DNA of 64,000 nucleotides, taken from Xiphias gladius. Its lineage: Eukaryota > Chordata > Actinopteri > Istiophoriformes > Xiphiidae. The position numbers were made by a program, and so were the translations under genes. Position 1 is the stretch's first letter, and every line of letters begins with the position of its first letter. The notes under the pieces were generated by a model that was not told the origin of the DNA, did not search any database, and saw only the letters and a list, made by a program, of their open reading frames with translations. This document shows, piece after piece, positions 1 through 12,100 of the stretch. Location: NCBI RefSeq assembly GCF_016859285.1, contig NC_053417.1, positions 19,026,706 through 19,090,705 on the forward strand, in the 5' to 3' direction.

Positions 1-659
1 AAACAATCCTACAACAAATGCGCGCATACAGAGGTACATTATTATTATAAGTTTTAGTTAATTAAAATACAGTGTCCCACACATGGTAAGCTTCGGCCTT
101 GGTAGCGCTACTTTTCGTTGTGTTTTGGTCTGTACTGGACTCAGTCTTCACACAACCTTGACAAATTAAATTACACATTGTTTGAAAGCTCTAAGTTTAC
201 TGATTCTATCTCTGCAACGCCTTTTGGGATCCTCATATCACTGCAACAGATATTGACAATTGGCTCAGATTTGTGGCTAATGTTTTCCAAGCAAAAGATA
301 CTACTACAGGCCTTATATTCCATTGTTTATAAAAAAATAGGCGTGGCAGAAAAACTTACATTTAAGCCATGTTTGTGCTTCTGTAACTTTGAATAAGTAT
401 CTTTTATTCTAATTCTGAATTTTTGGTTGTAAAAGTTAAAGAGTATCTTTTCAAAAGAGACCAGGGTTGTGACTGTAATCAAAAGGGTTGAAGAACAGTA
501 ACCTTTTTATTTCGGGGACTTTATTTTTGGGCTTGTGCACACTAATGTGGGTGTCTGATAAAAAACTAATTTATCGTAAAATGGCTTTGAATTGTCAAAA
601 ATATCCAAGATTGACAAAGGTATGTCATTCGATATGTAATAAAGCTCTCGTTGTCTCAC
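1..659. other. cers5 intron (AT-rich), no exon found
   Basis: The exon ending at 660 has its donor at 659-658, so this stretch is the start of the next cers5 intron. I searched the minus strand for the conserved next exon (NTTLFESW-type sequence) and did not find it. The small plus-strand open frames here have no recognisable product. Confidence 0.7.
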
Positions 660-3600
660 CAGAAAGGATAGATGACAAGTCGAGTGAGGAAAAAGCTTAT
701 GCTGAACACCACAAACAGGCCATCACATAGCCTCTGGTACTTGGCGTAGTTGGCCAGTTTGGCTGCCTTGGGAAATAAATAAGACATTAATGATTCACAG
801 TGATAAAATATCAAACCAATATCTGATTGTCGTAACTTACAGTAATGATATCTAGTCACTCTCATGTCAGTAGGAGATACGCTTTTTTGTCAAACTGGTA
901 GCAGATGTAACTCAAAGCACAGTAGTATCATTTCCACGAACCCCCTCAAATTTGCCTCTTGGAACAACTAAAAAAAAAAAAATCTTAATCACTGAGTCCT
1001 TTACCTCAAGGAAAATGTCAGATGCATCGTGCACACACATGACCAAGGTACCAGCTCTTAGCATGTTGTTGGCATAGGAGAAGGTGATGAGGATTATGGT
1101 GGCCAGGTGGTGGACAAGCATGACAATGAAATCCTGTCATCAGCGAAACGAAGAGAGATGACAGAGAGAGAGAGGACGCTCAGGCTACTTACTCAGCCAC
1201 TGGAAATTTGCAAACACACATTTAAACTCCTGCGGCTAAATGAACAATGAGATGAAGTTGCCGGTTGTGGAATAAACCTCACTTGTCGGTCTTTGTAATT
1301 TCATCAAGACTGTAAAGTTACAACGGCAACTGAAAGACGCTGTGTCAATACCGGGATGACAGACTGAGGTGTAGCTGTGTGTAAGGAGTGCTGTATATCT
1401 TTTGACAAGGCGGCATTTGATTGTCTAACCTGTTCTCCCAGAGCACACAATTATATGCTTATTCTTACATACTGGCAACAGTAAATGGTTCTGACAGTTC
1501 AACTTGTAAACACACTGTCAAAGAAATTCAGAAAAAGGGACATGAAACAAAGCAAAACAGCTCCGATAGGTATTTACACTATTGAGAGGCAGCACAATAG
1601 TGTTAGTTAAGCTGATGTTGACTCACCTTACGTTTAATATCTGTGAACTGGGAAAACATCAGAGACCAATAAAAAGCCAGCTCAGCTACATAGTGGTTGT
1701 ACTGTCCAGGACTCAGAGGCTTTGGGAGGGAGTGAAACAAAAACACCTTTAACAAACATATGACCACACTTACCTGCAAACATTATGGTGCTGAAATTAT
1801 TAGAGTAATAATATATGCAGCTGAAAATTAGGACTGTTCAGTTAATAACAATAAAACAAATACAAACCTGAAAAGGATAGTTGTGCCAACACTGTCTGGT
1901 ATCCCACATCCAAGGTGACTGAGGAAAGCAGATGAATGTGTGTATAATCAAAGGATAAGTTTGCAGTTTTTCAAGTCTGTATTAAAACAATAATCACGTG
2001 CCCATACCAACACATATACAGTTTTTGCTTGATATAATAATTCCTCTTGTTCATAACTGGCCTTTAAGATCTCCATTCCTAGTGTGCTGCCAGTATAAGT
2101 GATAGGGAACAAAATCCACAGTCCTCTTTTTTTCTTTCGTAAACATGCTTTCCACAGTTTATCTGAGGCTAATATGAGGCTTCAGCAGTCTGAGTTAGAC
2201 AAATGAAATGGATGTTTTCTCAGGTTTTTTTTTTTTTTTTCTAAGCATGAAATTCCCTCTTTGTGTTACGATCCCTCTACCGAAGGCCAACAAGGAAGGA
2301 AAACACAGGGAAACAGAGGGAACTGCATACTAAAAAAAACTTCAACTTTGTCTAACTCGGACTCCTGAAACCTTATATTAGCTTTAGATAAAGTTTTGAA
2401 TGTACTTTAGACAGAAAAAGGACTGTGGATTTTGTCCCCCATCATTTCCACTGGTAGTGTTTCCATTCAAATTTAGTACAAATTTTAATGCGTGCTTCAA
2501 TCCAGTGCCCTTACGTGACTATGAGGACTTGAGCACATCACGATAAACAGCTGATGCTGCTGAATCTCCGGTTGAGGACCCATAAACCATTGCAGAAGAA
2601 GACGGCTTAATGAGAAGACATTATTAATAGAGCGCCAGTCAAACCTCAAAACGCAATGGAAATATGTTTCACGTATTAATTTAAGGACCGTAACAGTCAA
2701 GTCACACGCTCCACTGTATGTCAAGATGTATTTGCTATGTCTGTTTCCATTGCACTTTGTTGCATTTTGTTTTTATCAACACATCCACCCCAGCCAAGTG
2801 AAAAAACTTTTTGCGATTTTTTTTTTTTTCTCCCCAGAATTCAATACTCAAATGGATAATGCTCATAAAAGTAGGTGGATGGAAACACACTCATTGTAAG
2901 TGTTTTAGGAAAGCATCTGTTAATGGCTAGTATAAACACAGGAATGATTACACCAAAGAAAAACTGTTTAAGTGTTTATATGGGCACCTGACTATTGTTT
3001 TAATACAGACTTGAAAAATTGTGAACTTCTCCTTAAAGCCTGTCTATGTTTGATTAACAAACACATCCAGTGTGCTTAATCAAGTTCACCTTCCAAAAAA
3101 AAGCTAAAGCTGTGCATCATGTCAGTGCATATTGCACGAAAGCATGCAGTACGGCATTTTAAACTCACCACCCACAAATGGCGAATGGCATAGATAAAAA
3201 TCCCCAAGTAAAATGTAAATCGCCACCTGAAATGAAAGAAAAGACCAGAGTTGGTTACACAGAGCGATGTCATATTAACTTTTTATTTGTTTTTACATTT
3301 TACATGTGCTGCAGTACAGATTCATCCCTCATGACCTGGATTCACACTACACAGCAGTTTAGTAGGAACCTTTGTAGGAACTTACATGCTCTCGCAGAAC
3401 TTTTTCTGCGCGCTGGGCCTGTCTTGGTTCCGACGGATGCGAAACCATCTCTGTATTTTCCGTACATCCAAGTCCAGCTGTTTGGAGAGTCCCTCCAGTT
3501 GCCTCATGTCTGGACACTAAGGAGGACAACGCGGGACATTTATTGATGACTTGCTTTCCATAGTCTCTACTTGTAAAACCACAGTACCAGTAGCTATGCC

Positions 3601-5482
3601 TGTCACACTATAAGAGGTATTTACTGAACATATCATTATGCCTGTGGTGGTGTATTCCAATGCAATAACATCAGTGTTCCAGTGTTCAGAGGAACATTTA
3701 ATGGACTACAGAACAAACATGGGCCTTATGTACCGTTTTGGAGAGATACAGCCTCTCCAGGACAGCATTGGGCTGAGCTTGTCGAGGCACTCCTGCTTGA
3801 ATCTGAAGTATGTGGGCACAGGGCTTGGCCACTAGCCTGTATACACACAGATGGAGGGAAAAAAAAAAAAAAAAAAGAGAGAGGGTGGGGGCAGGGAGGG
3901 GACACGGGGATGGTTTGGTATTAAGAGAGACATTCAGAGAAGGAGAGAGTTTACTTTGTACAGGCTACAGAAACAGATGGACTATAAACCAAGATTTGCA
4001 AAGGGATTCTTTCATTGACATGAACTGTCGAACTTTCGCAGTTGGCCCACAAAGTTATGTTTGACATGCATGTGTGTGTGTGCGTGTGTGTGTGTGAGTG
4101 TGTGAGTCTTCGGGGGAAGGAAAGAGAGCATAACAGAGGCTATGGCAGAGAGACAGGCAAGCGACAGAGGGAAGGAATCCTGGGGAATGTAGCACCTAGT
4201 CTAAACAGAGTGTGCTGACCTGTCATGTGGGAGTAAGGGAGACAGAGATGGGAGGGACACTCCTAACCAAAATACTGATGTGTGTCACAAGATCATCCGG
4301 TTGAGTTGACCAGACTCAGAGCCATTTATTACATTGCAATCTAACAACACCCCACTTATCTGGAAGAGTTTCCCCAACATGGAAAACGACTGAATGAATA
4401 GCAGTACAGACTGGGCTCTGGCTAGCCTCTTCATTGGGGATTTTCCTCCAAATGAAGCTGTCCTCAGAAAGTTAGGGCCATTTACACGACCTCAAAATTA
4501 GCAGGACTCGTGTGCAGTTATAAAGTAAGGACTGAGGAAGACTGCACAGACCAGTTTTGTTTTTTTTAAAGGCCCTAACTCAGGCACAAAAAGCTCACTT
4601 TCCAGTATCATATAAGGAATTAGACTGTCAGACAATTAACTTATGTGCCGCTTCTGTTTTTTTCCCTTAACAATCCTTAGAAGATCATTGCTGAGCAAGG
4701 TAAACGTGTCTCAAGCCAGTGGAGTCGTTTTCATGTGTCATCACCTCATAGGAATGCTCACAATGTTAAATAAGAGGGTAAGGCAAGATAAACAACTGTG
4801 AATTCTTGTAGTCTTAGGATCTAAGAATAATTTACTCATAAAAAAAGAGCAAAACAGACTATATTAATCAGTCACATGAGGAGACAAAAGCGGAAACAGT
4901 CTCATCCAAAAGCAAAAGGAAAATTTGTTTAAAGGGATTTGCTTATTTCATTAAAACTAACTTTGTGGCTTTGCCAGAAATAGCTAATAGAGGATTTTTG
5001 TTGGAGATGCATAATAAGCCTAGAGAGAGTTTGTTCTCTCTACTGTCCAGATAGTTTAGAGTTTGACTGATCTATCCAAGAACGTGGGCTTATTTAAATT
5101 CTGAAATCATAAATCATCATCCAGTAAGATTCCTGCAAGGATTAACACGTGTATTGTTACATTCCCGTTTTTGTTGTTGTTGTTGTTGTTGTCTTTCTCT
5201 GTATGAACAACAGTAGCCACATGAGCCTGAATCTCTCAGCTGTGCACTCACACAGAGCCGGCACGGAAATGTAGGAGAAACTAGTCTAACATTAATAATA
5301 ATTTACCTTTCAAAGAGCAGCCTCAGTAGAAAAACTCCGACAGCCAGAGGCAGGGCGTAGAGTATGTGACCCACCCGGGGATACTCCACACCAGGTGGGG
5401 GATGCTCGAGGTCCGCCCATGAAACATTTTCGGGAAGCCAAAATCTCTCACTCCAAATCCATGCCGAGATAGAAGAAGTCAT
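660..5482 (-). CDS. cers5: Ceramide synthase 5 (partial: C-terminal exons lie beyond the left edge)
   Basis: Joined exons on the minus strand: 5482-5307, 3836-3734, 3516-3386, 3226-3169, 1918-1868, 1719-1627, 1133-1005, 766-660. All have GT-AG borders and agreeing phases, giving 282 codons plus 2 bases. CerS enzymes N-acylate sphingoid bases with acyl-CoA in the ER membrane. The N-terminus reads [17 protein letters not shown] followed by a membrane segment. Exon 3 holds the Hox-like domain (about aa 94-137, with [12 protein letters not shown]). The TLC domain follows, with the Lag1 motif and catalytic pair H212-H213 in exon 7. The stretches [15 protein letters not shown] and TRLVIYPFW match CERS5 better than CERS6, CERS4 or CERS2. 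I chose the ATG at 5482, which has a good context (CACCG before it), rather than the in-frame ATG at 5509, which sits behind a poly-U tract. The remaining exons, which would complete W and carry the acidic tail, are not in bases 1-659. Confidence 0.95.
1950..3040. mobile_element. Long inverted-repeat MITE-like element, copy A1, with a nested insertion
   Basis: Bases about 1955-2010 reappear as reverse complement at about 2970-3035 (TTCAAGTCTGTATTAAAACA and its complement). Inside lies a second inverted pair: ACAAAATCCACAGTCC near 2109-2124 and GGACTGTGGATTTTGTCCCC near 2420-2439. Related copies are at 23665-24515 and 43430-44035. Compared with them, this copy has an extra block at about 2462-2895 bounded by GTGTTTCCAT and ATGGAAACAC. 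It lies in cers5 intron 4. There is no transposase frame, so it looks non-autonomous. Confidence 0.75.
2462..2895. mobile_element. Probable secondary insertion inside copy A1
   Basis: The block starts with GTGTTTCCATTC near 2467 and ends with GGATGGAAACACAC near 2878-2891, a short terminal inverted repeat. Neither sister copy of the host element has this block, and host sequence resumes on both sides. About 430 bp with no coding potential. Superfamily not identified. Confidence 0.5.
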
Positions 5483-5935
5483 CGGTGGAACAAAAAAAAA
5501 AAAACCCACTCGAGATCAGTAGAAGCAGAAAGAAAAGGAAAAAAAGAAAAAAAAAAAAAGGTAAACCCAATCCAGGGACAGTTACTTGTCTGGCATCTGG
5601 TGCGTTGGGTTTAACTAACTGAAAACCTCTGCAGCGGTGTCCCCACCTCCTCCCTGTAACGTTTCAGGAACCGAGCATCAGCTCTGGTCAACTCCCGTGA
5701 GTTAACCGGACCAACCGCTAGCTTGACACGTAAGGCTGAAAGGCAACACCCACCGCACTGATTAGGCAACTTTCAATGAGGTTTTCCACTAGAGGGATGA
5801 ACGCTGTGTGGCTTCCTGCCCCTGCTGCTTCACGCCGTGCCTTGCGGAAAGTGGAGCTAAGTCAAAGGCAGCTAACTTTAGCTAAGTACGCCTCCAATTT
5901 ACAATTAGCAAAGGCTAGTTAGCCATTATGGCCAG
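5483..5935 (-). promoter_or_regulatory. cers5: Presumed cers5 5' UTR and promoter region
   Basis: This region lies directly upstream of the cers5 ATG on the minus strand and is richer in C, G and CpG than its surroundings. It contains A-runs at about 5491-5503 and 5537-5560 (poly-U in the transcript), then a patch with repeated GCTAA/GTTAGC words at about 5868-5935. No TATA box could be assigned and the start site cannot be fixed from sequence alone. Confidence 0.45.
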
Positions 5936-6741
5936 TTAACACTAACATAACCCAATCTCGGAATTGTTTGGTGGTAAGTTCCGGCAGTTGAAATACTTTT
6001 TCCTAATGTTAAGCCACATCTAACTCACAATTAAATACATTTTAAGCCAATATCAGGAAAGATAAGTTAACAAATATACGTTTACTACTTAACTAAGCAC
6101 TGACTTTGCGTATGTATCTATATGGCTGGCTGTGGAAATACGGTACATCCTCCCTCTTTTAGAGGGAAGGGAATTAAATTGAATACAGTAAACTGTCATT
6201 TTTGTGATTGTCATCCAGTGGAAATCGTTTATCCAGCCCAAAGATAAATTAATTCAAGTGACTTTGTCATGTATAGTATTTTAAACTGATCTCAACTAGT
6301 GTTATATATGATTTTTAAGTTATCGCGATCTTGGTCAGAGCTGTTTTTTTTTTTTTTTTTGTTTGTTTTTTGTAGCTGGGTTGTTTAAACGACAAACTGA
6401 TACTTGTTTTCAATGTTACCTGATATTTCCTTAAAATTTACTCGCACTGTTAATTTTTTATTTTATTTCATGAAGTAAAAAAAAAAAGAAAATAAGTAAA
6501 ATAAACTAATTGTCACATCTGCAAAAGTTTAGGCTCTAGGTCAGTACTCTAACTTAAAATTACTTTAAATATTTTTCTATTATTTAAGTTCATGACATAA
6601 AAAGTAACAGTGCATTAATATTTGAAGAAAGGCTAATTTCCCCCTCATGTCTGTTTGCTTCATGGGTTTCTATTTACTTCTTTGCAATTCAGAAATAAAC
6701 AAAACATGTTATATGCCCAAACTTTTGCATTCAACAGAGTA

Positions 6742-7010
6742 AGGTACACCTAGCTAAAACTAATGCGGTTTAATACAACAGCCCTGCAAAAAAGGCTAGA
6801 ATCCTCCAAAACGATCTTAAAGTTGAATCAGCACCTCGCTGAAACAGTTTCAACAAAAAATGAACATTATAACCTTGAACTCATGCATCAAATTGCATTT
6901 GTTTTAGTGTGGATCTATACTGTGCTTCCATTCAGTACAACTACTCAGTGCCTTATGATGGGGTATATTCGACAACATAGGGACAGAATTACTGCTGAGA
7001 CGACAAGCAG
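6742..7010. mobile_element. Degenerate foldback repeat, family B copy
   Basis: Begins TACACCTAGCTAAAACTAAT and continues with AATACAACAG and TGAACATTATAACCTT. The same words head the copies at 31228-31690 and 50318-50840. These elements read almost the same on both strands in complete copies; this one is decayed and lacks its right arm. The open frame over it is incidental. Confidence 0.6.
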
Positions 7011-8069
7011 ATTTTTATAGCTAGGATTATGGTGCTATAAAACATGGTGAAAGCATATAGAACAAAAACACTGAAATTTGGGATATTGTGGAACTACAAG
7101 ACTGTAGTTTAATCAGTCCCTTGGGTTAAAATAACATTAAAAGTTTGTCATCATTTTGTTAGAATTTTTGCTGCAGACCTTTATGATATAAAAGGTGGGT
7201 GAATCTTACACCTACAAATAGGCTGAAATTAGTTTACGTTGGTTGACTTTTCACTTCTCTATGTAGCCAGCACTTGTTGTGTGCTTTTTAAGCATCTTAA
7301 TCACCTTAACTGAAGTTAGACTGTTTAGTTCTCTAGAGTAAACTAACCCCTTTGTGAGATGCCAAGGTACAATTTGTAAAGATTTTACATTTTCAGATGT
7401 AAGGTTGTAATGGTTAATTATTGACTGAAAATATGTCAATGATTTGCAACTTTATATTTTAAACCTTTACCTCATTACTAACTTGCCCAAGCAAGGTTAA
7501 GGTCTAAGGCTGGAATCTGGCCTCACAAGAAAAACCCAAACTCATGTTCCTGGTTTCTGCCTTTTCACGCAGTTCATTGAATGTTAGATTTCACAGTGTG
7601 AGCCCTAAGGTGTAAACCCTTATACATACATCAGCGTTTGCAGGTCCCAGTGTATGATGAAATTAATTAAGTTGAAAAATCTTAAACTAAGGTGAATGTC
7701 CTCTAAAACATGCCAACTCTCCCCTACTTAAACCGGCATCACAACCTGCAAGTCTGGGTTTGAAAGGGGTACTTAAATATAACTTTGATATGCTTTTACA
7801 GCGGCAACGATGAGGCAATCAATTAGTCAACTTACATAAAACGAATCATTAACTGTTTTCATAAACAATCGTTTTAGTAACTCTCAAGCAAAAATGTTAA
7901 ATATTTTTTGGTTCTGGCTTCTTAGATGTAAGGATTTGATGCTTTATTATATATAATTGTATACTGAATATATTTTGGTTTTGGACTGTTGCTCGAATAA
8001 AACAAGACATTTGCATACATCTTCTTGGGCTTACCCATTTTTCACGATTTTTTTTTTTTTTTTTTTTTT

Positions 8070-8099
8070 CAGGCCAGCTGTGGCAGCTCCAAGATGAAA
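8070..8099 (+). repeat. 30-bp copy of an slmap exon-4 acceptor and exon start
   Basis: Bases 8070-8099 are identical to 11746-11775, which cover the last three intron bases (CAG) and the first 27 bases of slmap coding exon 4. Here they follow a run of about 20 T, so the copy has a better-looking splice acceptor than the original. Identity stops abruptly at 8100. Confidence 0.85.
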
Positions 8100-8779
8100 C
8101 AAAGGAAACACGCACACTTATTCATACAGTGCCCTTTTCTATACGTACGGCGCCTTCTGCACACACACTCACTCACACACTGATGATACATCGGGGCCAA
8201 TTTAGGGTTCAGTATCTTGCCCAAGATGTTTTTCCCAGTATTAGTGACACATCTTCACCCTTCAGGATTACATGTAGCTCTAACCCTGAAGGCCAATAAT
8301 ACATGAATTTAAAGTGAGAAAAGCCTAGAAGGCCAAACAAAAGAGGAGGTGGATGCACTACATACATGACACACATTCTCACACTAGCAGTTGCTCTTCT
8401 TTGTCATGCTGTAGATTTTTACATCAGTACCAACTGGCCAGAGAACAGCTCAGCTCTCCCTGAACAAAACCTCTCTGTGTCAGTATGCAGCTGCAGCTTC
8501 CGAGATGCCCTACTCGGATACATGACCTAGTGTGGAGGGGCTGTGGACCTTGGCCACAAAATAGGGGGGTCGTGTTTTTGAGGACATTCATCTGATTTGC
8601 CTTTAATGTAGCATTTTAACCACACTCCAAGTATTTTAGCCAATTACTTAAACCAGTTCTCTGTCTTTGCTGGCTTTAGTCCAACAATAGCAGGCAGGTC
8701 TTGTACATAGTTTTTGTCACCCCCTTGGTGCCACCCCCCCCCTTCACTGCTTGGACTGCTCCATTTCACGTCTGAAAAA

Positions 8780-8877
8780 ATCTGATAGTTGGAGAAGAGT
8801 TCTTCATGTCAAGGACTGCTGTAGCTTCAGCACAAAGAGTACTGTAGCTCCTGGATCACACAAGGTATTACTTCCCG
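8780..8877 (+). other. slmap: Candidate slmap 5' UTR exon
   Basis: A strong donor (CCCG|GTAAGT) at 8878 precedes the first coding exon, which opens at 9186 after a TTTATTTTTCACAG acceptor. That exon starts 8 bases before its ATG, so an upstream non-coding exon is required unless the transcript begins elsewhere. The left edge shown is a guess. Confidence 0.4.
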
Positions 8878-9193
8878 GTAAGTTTTATTCCTTACCTTTA
8901 TTAGCACATTTTCTGTGACATACTCCTCAGAGGAAATTTCTCAAATTTCTCTTCCAAAAGTACTTGTTATGTGTTCATACATGAACATGCAATTATATGT
9001 TTGCCTTTAAAAATTATTCCAATCCTTAACTATAACAACAGCAATAATAGTCTTAATCATTTTAGTTAAGATATTTATCTACAATATGTTTTATTTGGCA
9101 ACATTAGCTCTTGATTTATTGTTGAGTATGTGTATCTATTTACATGAAATGTAGTTATACAGATTTATTTATTTATTTTTCACAGATAAGCAA

Positions 9194-12100
9194 ATGGATG
9201 CAAAAGAGTTGAGTGATCCCCTGAATAATGTATCACTGATTAAAGGTAACCAAACTGTGTTATTTTTTTTTCTTTAAAGATGGACAGACAATTGAAGTGA
9301 ATGACTTGGCATTGTTTTGCTCTTCAAATGGCTCTTACATGACACAGCATAATCTTACTAGCTGACAATGTGAGGGGAGAAAAAAGCATGAGTCACAGTT
9401 AAAACGGGTGTCTGGACCTATAAGGACAGTTGGTTAGCTTTAGAGCTTACGGTGCTGTAGATGGCCTTGTTTTAAGAGGCTGATTTCTCTAGCTTATTAG
9501 AAGATGGAGTCTCTCTGCACAGAGGGCACATCAGCTCATTAATGTGTGTTAGCTCTGAAATCTAGGGAGACTTTAAAATAAAATCCAGGGGATAGTAAAA
9601 ATGGGTTCAGTACAGAGAACATAAAAATCAAAAGTGTATGACTTAGACACTACCTGCTGTCATGTTAGTGAATGAATCAATTTTGCATGATGAATTAATT
9701 TGTAATGCTACACTTCACAGTATATAGATAGCACAACCCACAACAGTGTCCTCACAACAACAGTAGCTCAGTCATTTCAAAATAAGGGTTTTTCTCAGTT
9801 TCAGTAACATGCAGGCACGCTTTGTAGCTGTAAATATCACCACCTGTCAGTTTGATTAGCAGTTTTATAGAGATTCACTGAATACTGGAGACATTCAGTG
9901 CGAGCGTTGCTAACCCTCTGGTTCAGTTAAAGAATGCTGCCACGTTCATTGGGAAGGAAACTGACAGCGGGGAAGATGGACCATGATGGCTCTAGCCTTC
10001 AGCACTTGATCTAAAAAAAGACTTTCTCCTACGATTTTTCTTTCGTCACTTGAGGCAGTGTGATGCTCAATATCCCCATCTAGTCAGAGAGGTATTTTTA
10101 CCCAAAGACTAATCCCATTATTACTTTGTTAGGTGTCATTCTGTGACATTAAGACCTAATGGCTATAATAACTAATGTTACTAAAGATAACACGTTGGAA
10201 GCCCTCATCTGAGATACTCTCTATCCCTCATGCTCTCTTGACAGGATATTCATCTTTCACACAAACTGGACTCAGTTGTGAGCCCACTCACATTCTGACT
10301 CTCGCTCATACATATGCATGCATGAAAGAACACGCAACCTCATACAAACATGCAGGACAGAGCACTGCCCCCCCATCCTTTGTCTGGCACGCAGCTGGGT
10401 GGTCATGTGCTTGACTCAGAGGGTGCCACCAGCCACCAGCAGTTGCTTCATATCCTTTCATTTTAGGGGTATTTTATCACTTCCATCTGGTGGCACTACG
10501 AAACAGTATGTGAATGTGTGTATTTGTACAGTGTTTTTATGCAACCATGTGTGCTAGACACAATTAAATCACCGTTTTCAAAACAAATGCAGCTTTTCAT
10601 GGCAGCCTCAGTCCTCTCATGTTTCCATTTATGGTGCACATGCTTGACCTGTCCTGACTCTTGTTTTCGCCTCTGCCAAATGCATGGACTGAGATGAGGT
10701 CATCTCTTTTCCTAGCCATGGTAGATCAGGGGATCAAGATATTCACTGGGCATTTGCAAAGCCCAAGTATTTGTGGAGCTTGTTTCCTCCTCTAGGAAAC
10801 AAAACAGACCCCTGGCAACCCTGGCTAGTCCATTCCCTTTGTGTATTGTTTACAGTAACTTTCTGTTAACAAGCAACGTAGACGTGCCAGAGAGACACAT
10901 GTTGCTGGGTTAATGGACGATTTGGAAAGAAAGCTTGGATGAAAAATGCAGATAAAATGCAGTTGTGTCTATTTCTGGGTTGGCAATTAGTTTATGTAAT
11001 AGGCCCATTTTAATATCTTGGGAAATCATCTAGTATGCCAGCCCTGGTTAAATATTTGGGACTGAGGCAGAATTAATATGGTGGAACTTTGAGTTGTCCT
11101 TCTATTTTTATAGTATGGAATTGCCATCATTATTGCCTGATGTATCATTATGGTTTAAACTTTACTTTCTACTCTTACTGTATGCATTCCAGTGATTTTT
11201 GCAGGAAGATAAGAAGCTCTGCTATTACAGCTAGATACTCTTGTGTCAGGAGAATGGATCTTATAGCTTGGATGGTCATTTTCGTTCTGTATTTCATTCA
11301 CAGATGACCTCACCAGGTCTAACATTGGGTCCTCTGGTGACTCAGAAAAAATTATCCAGCGCTTGAATGATGAACTTAGAGAAGCCCAGGAGCTAGCTAA
11401 TACCGAGAAACACAAATGCATGGAGCTACAAGGTAACATCCAAAAGCTTTGATGTTAAATACACACCATTCTCTACATTTTATACTGGGCACACACATGC
11501 GCACAGCCACCCACAAATACATGAAATAAATGGAATTATATTTTTCAGGTATCCTGGAGGAAGAGAGAAAAGAAAATAAACAACAAGCTGATGACTCTGC
11601 AAAACAGATAAAACTTCTTCAAGGTATATTTCTGTATTGTATGAAGCCACTTATAGATTTGAGAGTAAAGTGGCTGAATTGTACTGCTATCATGTCCACG
11701 TAAAAATGTCAACACTACTAATTCAAATGCTGACCCTGGTCCGGACAGGCCAGCTGTGGCAGCTCCAAGATGAAATCGTCATTCTCAGAGAGCAGATAGA
11801 TGTTTCCTCCAGTTCACACGACGAGCTACAGAGTGCACGTGATGAGGTGAAGTCACTGAAACGTGCCCTGGAGTCAGCCGCTGCTGAGCGGGACCGTGAC
11901 GTCGCTGCCATCCAGACTAACCTGGCAACCGTCTCAAAGGATCTGGACAAGTGGCGTCAGACTGCCAACAAATATGAGCATGAGATTGACAACCTGCAGC
12001 GTGACCTTCAGCAGCAGAGCACGCAGTGGCAGAAAACTGCAGAGATACAAGGTAGTGCAAATGCACATATTTATACCAAATATAAGGACAATAACATGAA

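Larger units (their letters stand above)
5936..8790. other. Intergenic space between cers5 and slmap (divergent genes)
   Basis: AT-rich DNA without a supportable gene. It holds a degenerate copy of foldback repeat family B at about 6742-7010, several homopolymer T tracts (6344-6360, 8050-8069) and a 30-bp copy of the start of an slmap exon at 8070-8099. No FHA-domain exons of slmap were found here. Confidence 0.7.

Noticed and set aside
118-396. Plus-strand frame with NYTLFESSKF, reminiscent of the ceramide synthase NTTLFESW motif
   Set aside because: It is on the wrong strand for cers5, lacks the rest of the motif and has no splice context; a chance resemblance.
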